This document shows positions 52,666-60,773 of a stretch of DNA of 64,000 nt, in pieces. The notes below the pieces were generated by a model. The model searched no databases. It was given only the letters and a program-made list of their open reading frames with translations, and was not told where the DNA came from. The position numbers and the translations under genes were made by a program. Source of the stretch: CBDCMJ01 sp965218875 (GTDB lineage: Bacteria; Chloroflexota; Dehalococcoidia; Lucifugimonadales; UBA3495); contig OZ244707.1 in the NCBI GenBank assembly GCA_965218875.1, forward strand, positions 744,001-808,000, written 5' to 3'. Position 1 is the stretch's first letter. Every line of letters begins with the position of its first letter.

Positions 52666-52718
52666 ACAGATTTTGCATCAAGAATAGCGCCGCAACTAAC
52701 GACCTCAAATACAAACTA

Positions 52719-54476
52719 GTGCTTCGACGCGCAGACAATGAAACGCTCCGCGCTGTGATGGATCGTAAGCCACTCGAAAACGCAAACGGCGCAGAGTGGT
52801 CTTTGATTGATGAAGCCTACGGATTCTTCCGCGACAAACTGAACGGCAAGGATGTTGATCCTGGTTCTGTCTACCGCGGCGTCATGATGTTGAGGATGGT
52901 CGAGATTTCTTTGGATCGCAATGTTGACAATCCTCAGAGCGTGTTCGAGAGTATGAACTCCACCGGAGTCGACCTAAGCCAGAGCGACTTGGTCCGCAAC
53001 TACCTGCTCATGGAACTTGACGAACCAGAGCAGACTCGGCTCTACGATGAATATTGGAGAAGAATCGAACTCCGATTCCGTACGCATGACAGCGCTTTGG
53101 ACTCCTTCATTCGGGATTACATCGCCCTCAAGCAGAGGGCCACGAGACAAGCCCGGCAAGACCGCATTTACGAAGAATTCAAGGGCTACCGGCGTTCGTC
53201 GTCAGAGGACAATTTAGAAGAACTGCTGAGCGAAATGTTGAGGTTCGCCGGATACTATGCCAAGTTCAGGGGATTTGAGAGCGAACCGTCGAAACCGGTC
53301 TCGCACTCCCTGGGCAACGTGCGTTACCACGGAGATACGACAGCGACCTTGGTTATGAGGCTCTACGATTGCCGCGAGCATGGCAGCCTACAGGACAATG
53401 ACTTTGCGGCGGCGCTGGATGTAATTGAGAGCTATCTAATGCGGCGGGCAGTAGCGGGCTCCCAAACACGAAGTTATTGGGACGTATTCGCTGGATTCGC
53501 CAACCGGATAGACGACCAACAGCCTCTGGATTCTTTGCTGCTCACCATGGAACGGCAACAGGGGGCCTACAGCTTCCCAAGGGACGACTCCTTCCGCTGG
53601 TGTCTACAGGAGAGTGATCTGTACCGGCTTCGGGTCTGCAAGCAGCTTCTGTCCCGGCTTGAGAATGCCGGAAGCAAGGAGCCGAGTCCTACAGGGACCT
53701 ACTCCATCGAGCATGTCATGCCGCAGAACGATGACTTGAGGCCAGAGTGGCAAAAGATGCTGGGGAAGAACTGGCGAGAGATTCAGAGTCTTTGGCTACA
53801 CCGCTTGGGGAATCTTACCCTTACCGCGTACAATCCTAGATACTCCGATAGGCCGTTCGAGGAGAAGAAGACGATTCCCGGCGGATTCAATGAAGCCGCG
53901 GTGCGGTTGAGCAAATTCATCAGAGAACAAACTGACTGGACTGAGACCGAAATGAGAAAGCGTGGCTGCATTTTGGCCAACCGAGCTTTGGAGATTTGGC
54001 GGTTCCCGCAACCGGACCCGGAGTACGTTGAGGAGGTACGAATACGCGAACTGCGGGCTCGGGAAGCAAGGACCAACGTGATGAGCATTCCAATGAGCGA
54101 CCGGCTTCAGACCATTTTCGACAGCTTGCATCAAGAGATAAACAAGATGGAAGACGGCATCGTCGCCGTGCAAGAACGTCACTCCGCCTGCTATTACAGC
54201 CGTGATAGTGCTTATTTCTTGGAAGTATTGCCCCAAAAGGCGCGTCTTAGGCTTCTTCTCGACCTCGATATCTCCGAGGTGGATGACCCTCAAGGAAGGG
54301 CAATGGACGGAAATGACTGGAAGCACGTTCCTATGTCTACCTTTCATCACCCTTATGGCGTAGTTGTGGACGTGGGGTGGGTGAGTCAGATCGAATCAGT
54401 CATGCCGATGGTCCGCCAAGCGTTCGAACAGGCCACCATCGAACGCAAGAGTCAGCATATTGAGGCGGCGGCATGA
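52719..54476 (+). CDS. GmrSD-type restriction protein, C-terminal (DUF1524/HNH) part, frameshifted
   Basis: Continuation of the DUF262 gene; in-frame coding resumes near 52638, ahead of this first ATG-like start. It has VFESMNSTGVDLSQSDLVRN (GmrS core), a long helical middle, and the GmrD-type HNH nuclease YSIEHVMPQN, then HRLGNLTLTAYN. GmrSD enzymes cut phage DNA with glucosylated hydroxymethylcytosine. Base composition is poorer in GC than the flanks, a sign of transfer. The extra C-terminal 130 aa are unrecognised. It overlaps the next gene as ATGA. Confidence 0.83.
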   Translation: MLRRADNETLRAVMDRKPLENANGAEWSLIDEAYGFFRDKLNGKDVDPGSVYRGVMMLRMVEISLDRNVDNPQSVFESMNSTGVDLSQSDLVRNYLLMELDEPEQTRLYDEYWRRIELRFRTHDSALDSFIRDYIALKQRATRQARQDRIYEEFKGYRRSSSEDNLEELLSEMLRFAGYYAKFRGFESEPSKPVSHSLGNVRYHGDTTATLVMRLYDCREHGSLQDNDFAAALDVIESYLMRRAVAGSQTRSYWDVFAGFANRIDDQQPLDSLLLTMERQQGAYSFPRDDSFRWCLQESDLYRLRVCKQLLSRLENAGSKEPSPTGTYSIEHVMPQNDDLRPEWQKMLGKNWREIQSLWLHRLGNLTLTAYNPRYSDRPFEEKKTIPGGFNEAAVRLSKFIREQTDWTETEMRKRGCILANRALEIWRFPQPDPEYVEEVRIRELRAREARTNVMSIPMSDRLQTIFDSLHQEINKMEDGIVAVQERHSACYYSRDSAYFLEVLPQKARLRLLLDLDISEVDDPQGRAMDGNDWKHVPMSTFHHPYGVVVDVGWVSQIESVMPMVRQAFEQATIERKSQHIEAAA

Positions 54477-54859
54477 CCTCCGAGGCGGCAACCAAAGTCC
54501 GGCGGCATCTGGAACATTCCGAGCAGTATTTCGAGAATGGCCTAGAGGCCCTGAGGAACGAAGAAGTCTCGAAGGCCGGAGAAATGCTTTGGGGGAGCGT
54601 GACCCAGGCGTTCCACGCCCTGGCAGCGGTGTCCGGTGTGGACGTCGCCCGGCACCGGAGGCTGAAGAATTTCGTGATCCAAGTATCCAACGAAACGGAC
54701 GATCCGTACCTACTGGCAGGGTTTGCCACAGCGGAAATCCTGCACAAGGGATTTTACGATGTCGATGTGGAACTGGCGGACCTTGAGGCAGCCGTCCCAA
54801 TCGCCAAACGAACTGTCGAAGCGGTTCGTGGCTTGATACCTTCAGAATTAGGCGGTTGA
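54473..54859 (+). CDS. HEPN/PaREP1-like helical protein
   Basis: 128-aa all-helical protein resembling PaREP1/HEPN proteins (HSEQYFENGLEALRNEE, KAGEMLWGSVTQAFHALA). HEPN proteins are often RNases or partners in defence and toxin systems, but the catalytic R-x4-6-H motif is not clear here. The ATG overlaps the restriction gene stop, so the two are coupled and probably work together. It is unclear whether it is an effector, an inhibitor or a scaffold. Confidence 0.7.
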   Translation: MTSEAATKVRRHLEHSEQYFENGLEALRNEEVSKAGEMLWGSVTQAFHALAAVSGVDVARHRRLKNFVIQVSNETDDPYLLAGFATAEILHKGFYDVDVELADLEAAVPIAKRTVEAVRGLIPSELGG

Positions 54860-54900
54860 TACGAATCTGATAACACATCCTGATCTGGAGTGTACGTATA

Positions 54901-56949
54901 ATGGCTAACTACAATAAAACCGAAGCCCAAGAGTGGGCCAAGGAGACGCTGAAGGGTCAGTGGACTACCCTCATGACCCCCTTTACTCCCGAGAACGCCG
55001 TCGACGAAGAGGGTCTGCGAAGGAACATCCGCCACGTGCGCAAGTTGGGCACCAGGGGCGCGGGCTGCACCTGGGGGATGGGGGAGTTTTGGAGCCTCAC
55101 CCACGACGAGCGGGTCCAGGTCATGGACACGCTGGCCGACGAGGCCCGGGGCCAGTGGCTCACCGGGGCCCACGTGACCCACTCCTCGGGCCCCGAGATG
55201 CTGTCCCTGGCCCGGCACGCCGAGGGCGCGGGCTTCGACCTCCTCATCGTGGCGCCGCCCTACATCGTGACCAAGACCGAAGAGCAGGTCATCGAGTACG
55301 TCAAGCTGCTGGCCGACAACACCTCGCTGGCCATCATGTTCTACAACTCGCCGCAGTTCGGCATCGTCATGAGCCCCCTGGGACTGAAGCGGCTCTGTGA
55401 GATTCCCAACGTGGTGGGAGTGAAGGAGGCCAGCTTCAACCAGCAGCTTTCCATAGAGGCCCACCTGTCCCTGGGCCAAGACTACGTAATAAGCACTCCC
55501 GACGAGTGGATCTTCTGGAAGGGCAAGGAACTGGGGTTCGAGCAGCAGGTCATGTTTTCCAACACCTCCGACTGGCGCTTCGACACCCCGGAATGCAACT
55601 ACTACGTCCAGTTCATCGAGTCGGCCACCCAGGGCCATCTGGACGAGCCGTTTTACGAGCGGCATCTGCGGCGTCTCAACGAGCTTTCCGACACCTGGTG
55701 GACCCGCACCGTGACCAAGTTCAACGGGGCCTTGCCGGTGCCCATGGTCAAGTATTGGGGCGAGCTTATGGGAATGGCCGGCGGCCACGTTAGGCCCCCC
55801 CTGATGGACTTGGAGCCCGAGGAGAAGGAGACGCTGCGCCGGGAACTAGAGCCCCTAAAGCCCAAGCCACCGGCGGCGGTCCCCGCGGCTAATTCCCGGG
55901 TCTCCTGGCTCACGGGCAACAACAGCTTCTTCTCCGGAATGCTGCTGATGGTCAGCGTGCAGAACGCCCAGGAAGCCCTGGAAGCGGAGCAGGGCGGCGC
56001 CGACGTGGTGGACGTGAAGAACCTCCAGGAGGCCTTGGTGGGTTCGGGGCACCCCTCGATAGTGCGCGAGGTGCGGGGTCTGATCCCGATGGAGAAGCAT
56101 GTGAGCGTTACCCTGGGCGTGGTGCCCAGTCAGCCGGGCACGGTGGCCATGGCAGCCTACGCCGCGGCCGCACTGGACGCCACCTCGGTGAAGGTGGGCT
56201 TCTGCAATACCGACTACGCCACCGCCGCGGAAGTCCTGCGCCAGTCCCGTCGAGCCATGGACGGCTTCAACACCAAGCTCATCGGCTCCCTCTTTGCCGA
56301 TAACATGCTCTACGACGGCTTGGACCCCCACGTGATGATCGACCTGGCCAAAGAGGGAGAGTGCGACGGGTTCCTCATCGACACGCTGACCAAGGACGGG
56401 AGGAACCTCTTCGACTTCATCCCCGAGACCAAGCTCAAGGAGATGGTCCTCCACGGCAAGGAACTGGGGCTCAGCACCTCGCTGTCCGGCCACCTGAAGG
56501 TTGAAAACCTGGACGAACTGGCCCGCATCAACCCCGACATTGTGGGCGTGCGCGGCGCGGTGTGCAGCAGCGGCGAGCGAGACCGGACGGTGGCCTGGGA
56601 AGCGGTGGCCGACTTCAAGCGGGAGTTGGACCTGCGCAAGAGCGGGGAGGTAAGCGTCCATCCCGACGCGGCCGTGGCGGCCGGCAACGGGACGAGCAAT
56701 GGTTCCGGGAACGGCGCCGGCGGAGGTTGGGTGGTCATCGACGGCCGGGGCAAGAGCTGCGCGGGGGTCATCGCCGCCCTTAGCTATCAACTGGACTCCG
56801 ACCGGCAGTCCTTCGTGGAGGCCATCCTGGCCGACGCCCTGAATATCTACGACGTTATCCTGTGGACGGAAAACTCCGGGCATCGCCTGCTCACCCAGCG
56901 GAAGGACTCGGACGGGACTGTTAGGGTGTTGATACAGCCGAAAGCGTAG
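54901..56949 (+). CDS. Three-domain fusion: DapA-like aldolase, MfnB-like synthase, TusA-like domain
   Basis: 682 aa. Residues 1-320 are a DapA/NAL-family pyruvate aldolase (Y148 in FYNSP, Schiff-base K175 in GVKEAS). Residues 348-580 resemble MfnB/DUF556, the 4-(hydroxymethyl)-2-furaldehyde-phosphate synthase of methanofuran synthesis (K373 in VDVKN, K431 in VKVGF, IDTLTKDGRNLFDF, VGVRGAVC). A Gly/Asn/Ser linker at 585-608 leads to a TusA/SirA-like domain with C620 in GRGKSCAGV; the usual CPxP prolines are missing. One polypeptide may channel small aldehydes into a furan, with a sulfur-carrier-like tail. The combination is unknown to me. Confidence 0.82.
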   Translation: MANYNKTEAQEWAKETLKGQWTTLMTPFTPENAVDEEGLRRNIRHVRKLGTRGAGCTWGMGEFWSLTHDERVQVMDTLADEARGQWLTGAHVTHSSGPEMLSLARHAEGAGFDLLIVAPPYIVTKTEEQVIEYVKLLADNTSLAIMFYNSPQFGIVMSPLGLKRLCEIPNVVGVKEASFNQQLSIEAHLSLGQDYVISTPDEWIFWKGKELGFEQQVMFSNTSDWRFDTPECNYYVQFIESATQGHLDEPFYERHLRRLNELSDTWWTRTVTKFNGALPVPMVKYWGELMGMAGGHVRPPLMDLEPEEKETLRRELEPLKPKPPAAVPAANSRVSWLTGNNSFFSGMLLMVSVQNAQEALEAEQGGADVVDVKNLQEALVGSGHPSIVREVRGLIPMEKHVSVTLGVVPSQPGTVAMAAYAAAALDATSVKVGFCNTDYATAAEVLRQSRRAMDGFNTKLIGSLFADNMLYDGLDPHVMIDLAKEGECDGFLIDTLTKDGRNLFDFIPETKLKEMVLHGKELGLSTSLSGHLKVENLDELARINPDIVGVRGAVCSSGERDRTVAWEAVADFKRELDLRKSGEVSVHPDAAVAAGNGTSNGSGNGAGGGWVVIDGRGKSCAGVIAALSYQLDSDRQSFVEAILADALNIYDVILWTENSGHRLLTQRKDSDGTVRVLIQPKA

Positions 56950-57016
56950 TTGGGGGCCGAGAGGGGGTGTGACTGGGGTGGACTAGGCCGGCGGCTTGAG
57001 CCACAATGGGCCGGTA

Positions 57017-57937
57017 TCAGACCATGAACACCGGAGAGGCGTCGCGGTTGATGCGCTGTTCTTCCTCTATTCCCAGGCGCAAGAACTTGGGCAGGGCGAA
57101 CATGCTGCGGTGGCTTTCCCCGTCGTAAAACTCTAAAGGCTTGCTTACCCGCTCCTCCAGCAGACAGTCCAGTTGGACCTCCCAGCCATCAGATTCCAGC
57201 GGAAGCGGGTGCTGCGACGCCAGGGTGAAGGACCAAAGGGTCTGGAACGCCGGGACGTGCACCTGCGCCGCCGCGGTGTGGCTGAACACCTTGCCAAGGG
57301 TCTTGTAGATGGTCGTGAAGCACTCCTGGTAGCTGAGCAGACCAGCAGGCCCCGATTGAGTGACCAGAATCCCTCCGGGGTTCAGGCGGGACTTGGCCAA
57401 CCGGTAGAACTCCTCCGTATAGAGCAGGTAGGCGGTCCCCGCTTCCAGGGGGTCCACCAGGTCCATGACCATGACGTCGAAGGTCTCGCTGCTGCCGGCC
57501 AGGTGGTTCCTGGCGTCCGCGTGCAGCAGTTGCAGACGGGGATCGTCGAAGCTGCCCTGATGGTGCCGGGGCAGGAAGCTGCGGCATAGTTCCACGACCT
57601 CGCCGTCCAGGTCCAACATTTTCACCCGTTCCACCGATTTGTGGGCCAGCACTTCCCTGACCGTTGCCCCCTCTCCCCCGCCTCCTACGAACACGGCGCG
57701 AGGGTCCGGATGGCACAGCATGGCCGGGTGCACCAGGGCCTCGTGATAGATATGCTCGTCCCGCTCGGTGGACTGGGTCTTGCCGTCGAGGACCAAGCTG
57801 CGGCCGAAGGACTCGGACTCCAGGACTTCGACCTGCTGATAGGCGGTATCTCCCGAATAGATCACCTTCCCAACCTGGATCATGACCACCAGGTCTGGGA
57901 AGATAGTCTCCAGATACCATTTGCCAGATGCGTGCAT
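57017..57937 (-). CDS. speE: Polyamine aminopropyltransferase (spermidine synthase)
   Basis: 306-aa aminopropyltransferase making spermidine from putrescine and decarboxylated SAM. Motifs: YQQVEVLESESFGRSLVLDG, the catalytic-region YHEALVHPAML, GGGEGATVREVLAHKSVERV (cofactor loop) and DVMVMDLVDPLEAG. ATG at 57937 sits 20 bases after the speD stop, so it forms a speD-speE operon. Confidence 0.93.
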   Translation of the reverse strand: MHASGKWYLETIFPDLVVMIQVGKVIYSGDTAYQQVEVLESESFGRSLVLDGKTQSTERDEHIYHEALVHPAMLCHPDPRAVFVGGGGEGATVREVLAHKSVERVKMLDLDGEVVELCRSFLPRHHQGSFDDPRLQLLHADARNHLAGSSETFDVMVMDLVDPLEAGTAYLLYTEEFYRLAKSRLNPGGILVTQSGPAGLLSYQECFTTIYKTLGKVFSHTAAAQVHVPAFQTLWSFTLASQHPLPLESDGWEVQLDCLLEERVSKPLEFYDGESHRSMFALPKFLRLGIEEEQRINRDASPVFMV

Positions 57938-57957
57938 ACCCCTATTGGGCCGGCGGG

Positions 57958-58323
57958 TTAGCTAACAGTCGCCTTCAGGTTGATCCCTCGTTCGACCTCG
58001 GTGATGTCCGGGTCTCGACACTCGAGCTTTCGGACCAGGATCTCGGCGGCGTTTCCGGGCCGGAAGGTCAAGCCGCAGGCGAAAATATCGGCTGCCGCGT
58101 ATTCCAACTCGGGCCAGGTGTGGATTGAGATATGGGACTCGGCGATGGCCAGGATGCCGGTGACACCCTGGGGGCTGAAGCGGTGGAAGGACTCTCCGAC
58201 CACCGTGGCGCCCACTTCCCGGGCCGTATCTATCAGCGCCTGCCGGATGAACTCAAGATCGTTGAGGAGTGTGGGGTTACATTCCCGGAGTTCCAGCAAC
58301 AAGTGAACACCTAGTCCATTCAA
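57958..58323 (-). CDS. speD: S-adenosylmethionine decarboxylase proenzyme
   Basis: 121-aa pyruvoyl-dependent enzyme providing the aminopropyl donor for speE. Self-cleavage site ESHIS is present, so the Ser becomes pyruvoyl; also SIHTWPE and FACGLTF. Length is that of the bacterial class 1B enzyme. A TTG start at 58323 with AGGAGG nine bases upstream. First gene of the speD-speE pair. Confidence 0.93.
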   Translation of the reverse strand: MNGLGVHLLLELRECNPTLLNDLEFIRQALIDTAREVGATVVGESFHRFSPQGVTGILAIAESHISIHTWPELEYAAADIFACGLTFRPGNAAEILVRKLECRDPDITEVERGINLKATVS

Positions 58324-58856
58324 TCACCTGCCCTCCTGCCTTCGAGATTGCCGTGTAAGCAACAGCCACCCATTCTAATTGCATACCGTTGGGTAAGCAA
58401 TACCCCTATTGGGAAAGCCGCGCCTTCTACGCAGCCGGTCGTAAGCGGGCGCAAGCCAGGTGCGCCGGGCCGGCCGCCTCGGGATGTGCGATGTCAGCCT
58501 TGCGGCCACGGCGGACTGCCGGGCGATGAACCACCGCCCGCCGGAGGACTTGAGATTCCTCGTCGCTGCGCTCCAACGGAATGACAAGGTGGGGCGCTCC
58601 AGCGGAATGACAGGGTCGGACGCTCCGGCGGAATGACAGGGTTGGGCGCTCCAACCGAATGACAGGGTGGGGAGGCGGGGCGCTACTCAACACTTCATTC
58701 CGAACGCAGCACCGAGGAATCTACAGTGGTCGCCGGAGGGCAGCCCAGGCCTCGCGACCAGGCCTGGGGTTGCTGGTGCGGGGGCCCGGGCCTCGCAGCC
58801 GGGCCTGAGGTTGCTGGTGCGGGGGTCCGGGTGGCGGAAAGGTATGCGGAGCCAGT
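58324..58856. repeat. Intergenic tandem REP-like repeats and a 42-bp duplication
   Basis: No gene supported. From 58556 GATTCCTCGTCGCTGCGCT is followed by four 26-base units of the form CGCTCC-n4-GGAATGACAGGG with small changes, up to 58670. At 58748..58829 a 41-42 base unit (containing GGTTGCTGGTGCGGGGG) occurs twice in tandem. Confidence 0.7.
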
Positions 58857-59651
58857 CTACTCGCCGTCGCTCCACTCCGTCTCAATCTCGTCTTCGTTTA
58901 TGAGGTTTCCTTCCTCGTCCTCTTCGTCCAGGTCATCATCCCGGATGTGGCGGACCAGGCTATTCCCCAGGTAAACCCGGTGCTCCTCCTTGGTCTTGCT
59001 GGGAAACGAACACACGTGTTGCAGGCTGTGATGGCGGAAGGTCTCCCTGATGATTATTGATATGCCTTCGTTGTTGATGCCTATGACTGTGGCGTCGTAC
59101 TTGTTGCCCGCGCACATCAGGCGAATCAGCCGCTGGCCCAGCTTGGGCTCCACCTGCCCCAGGTACTCCCAGGACGGTGAGTACACCGACATGGTGTTAT
59201 TCTCCACCACCAGGGTGGCCCGGTCGCTGGGCGCCGCCCGGGCCACGGTGTCCTTGGAGCCGGTCTTGCGCAGGACGGTGGTGCCTGACTTCCCGCTCTC
59301 CTCTATAAAGAGCTGAGGGACCACTCCCGACTTGCGCTCCTTCTTCGCCGCCATGGGGCTGCTAATCAAGCTGTCCAGCCTGGCGAGATTCTTCTTGGCT
59401 ATGGTGTTGTAGGGGGCGATGCCGGTGACCCGGCACAGGGCCTCTTTGGCTTCGTCCAATCGGCCCGTCTCCATCAGGGCTTTGCTCAGGCGGTTCATGG
59501 CCTCCACGTCTTCGGCGAACAGCTCCAGAATAGCCTGGTTCACCTCGATCGCCCGCTCCCACTCGCCCGCCAGGGCCAGGGACACGGCGTCCCGGCTCAA
59601 GTCTCGTTTCAGCCTGGTGCTGCTCACCGGCGGTCTCAGGTACTTCTCCAT
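58857..59651 (-). CDS. TPR-repeat protein, unknown function
   Basis: 264 aa. Two TPR-like units (about 25-95: DAVSLALAGEWERAIEVNQA, LSKALMETGRLDEAKEALCR), a basic linker, then a C-terminal domain of about 130 aa of unknown fold that ends in a strongly acidic tail (DDDLDEEDEEGN). ATG at 59651 is preceded by GGAGATGGG. The C-terminal half contains a small beta-rich stretch (DRATLVVENNTMSVYSPS). Probably a soluble adaptor or regulator. Confidence 0.75.
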   Translation of the reverse strand: MEKYLRPPVSSTRLKRDLSRDAVSLALAGEWERAIEVNQAILELFAEDVEAMNRLSKALMETGRLDEAKEALCRVTGIAPYNTIAKKNLARLDSLISSPMAAKKERKSGVVPQLFIEESGKSGTTVLRKTGSKDTVARAAPSDRATLVVENNTMSVYSPSWEYLGQVEPKLGQRLIRLMCAGNKYDATVIGINNEGISIIIRETFRHHSLQHVCSFPSKTKEEHRVYLGNSLVRHIRDDDLDEEDEEGNLINEDEIETEWSDGE

Positions 59652-59973
59652 CCCATCTCCGGCTTGAGGCCGGGGCCTCTAACTCGCGGCCCGCGGCGGG
59701 CGCGCCTACGTCGGGACACGGCGGCAGCGTCAACCGGCGCGGCTCTTGGCGGAGGCTCCGTCTTTTCGTTCTGGGGAGGCGGTGGAAGACCGTTCGGCCG
59801 CGCTACACATCCAGCCGCCGCAACCGGGGCCGATTTGCCCCTCCAAGATTGCTTGTAGTAGTTACAACAAAACCGCGCCGACGGTCAAGCCTTATGTCGA
59901 CTATTTCTTGGGGAATTTTCGGGGCGGCCGCGGCCCTCGCCTTCTTGATTTAATCCAATGCGCCGCGCCGGCC
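59652..59973. other. Intergenic region
   Basis: 322 bases between convergently spaced minus-strand genes. It holds presumed promoter DNA for the TPR gene; no gene, hairpin or repeat could be supported. Confidence 0.45.
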
Positions 59974-60681
59974 TCACCGGTGACGCCAGCGTATTCTCAA
60001 TAGGTCCCAGATCATGGACACGGAATCGCGAAAGGGGCGCACCTTGCTCCGGTTCCGATAGTACCAGTCCACCGCTACCTCCCGCAGGACCAGCCCATTC
60101 TTCCGGGCCAGGAACAGGACTTCGACGTCGAAGCCGAAGCCGTGCATGGTCTGACGCTGAAACAAGTCGGGGACCACCTCTTGCCGGAAACACTTGAAAC
60201 CGCACTGGGTGTCCCGGAGGCCGGGCGTGGCCAACAAGCGGGCCATGGTGTTATATAGCCGCCCCATGAACCGTCGGCGCCACGGCTCGCCAATTCGCCG
60301 GGCGCCGGGGGCATCCCTGGATCCCAGGGCCACGTCCACCCCGTGCAGCCGGGGAGGCAGCAGCCGCTCCACCTGCTCTATGGGCACGGACAGGTCGGCG
60401 TCGCACAGCACCCGGTACTCTCCGCGGGAAGCCAGCATGGCGTTCTTCACCGCCCACCCCTTGCCGCCGTGCCGCAGGCTAAGCAGGCGGAGGCCTGAGT
60501 GGGCCCGGGACAGCTCTGCCACCAGCCGGGGGGTGTCGTCGGTGCTGCCGTCGTCGGCCACGACGATCTCCCAGGTGTAGGGCTGGGAGCCGAGGAAATC
60601 GATCACCTGCCGCAGGGTCCCGCCGATGCGAGACTCCTCGTTGTAGGCCGGAACGACTATAGAGAGATAGACCCGATCCAA
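59974..60681 (-). CDS. Family 2 glycosyltransferase (dolichyl/polyprenyl-phosphate sugar type)
   Basis: 235-aa GT-A fold enzyme: VVPAYNEESRIGGTLRQVI, VVADDGSTDDTPRLVAE, the metal-binding DADLSVPIEQ and a downstream TQCGFKCFRQE. It resembles dolichyl-phosphate beta-glucosyltransferase/mannosyltransferase proteins, without membrane helices, so it may transfer sugar to a lipid carrier. A TTG start at 60681 with GAGGGG. It is 92 bases after lysC on the same strand. Confidence 0.88.
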   Translation of the reverse strand: MDRVYLSIVVPAYNEESRIGGTLRQVIDFLGSQPYTWEIVVADDGSTDDTPRLVAELSRAHSGLRLLSLRHGGKGWAVKNAMLASRGEYRVLCDADLSVPIEQVERLLPPRLHGVDVALGSRDAPGARRIGEPWRRRFMGRLYNTMARLLATPGLRDTQCGFKCFRQEVVPDLFQRQTMHGFGFDVEVLFLARKNGLVLREVAVDWYYRNRSKVRPFRDSVSMIWDLLRIRWRHR

Positions 60682-60773
60682 GGCGATCCCCTCGCGACTC
60701 AGTTAGGGGCCGACCAAAAGAGGGAGGTTTTTGCGCGACGAATTGCCCGGCGGACGGCTGCCGCCGCCCGGAG

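Noticed and set aside
54901..55860. Lysine-pathway dihydrodipicolinate synthase (dapA)
   Set aside because: The domain is part of a fusion and differs from DapA outside the catalytic Tyr and Lys; lysC lies 5 kb away but is not linked, so a biosynthetic dapA role is not supported.
58556..58670. CRISPR array
   Set aside because: The 26-base units are contiguous with no variable spacers, and no cas genes are near; they are tandem REP-like repeats.
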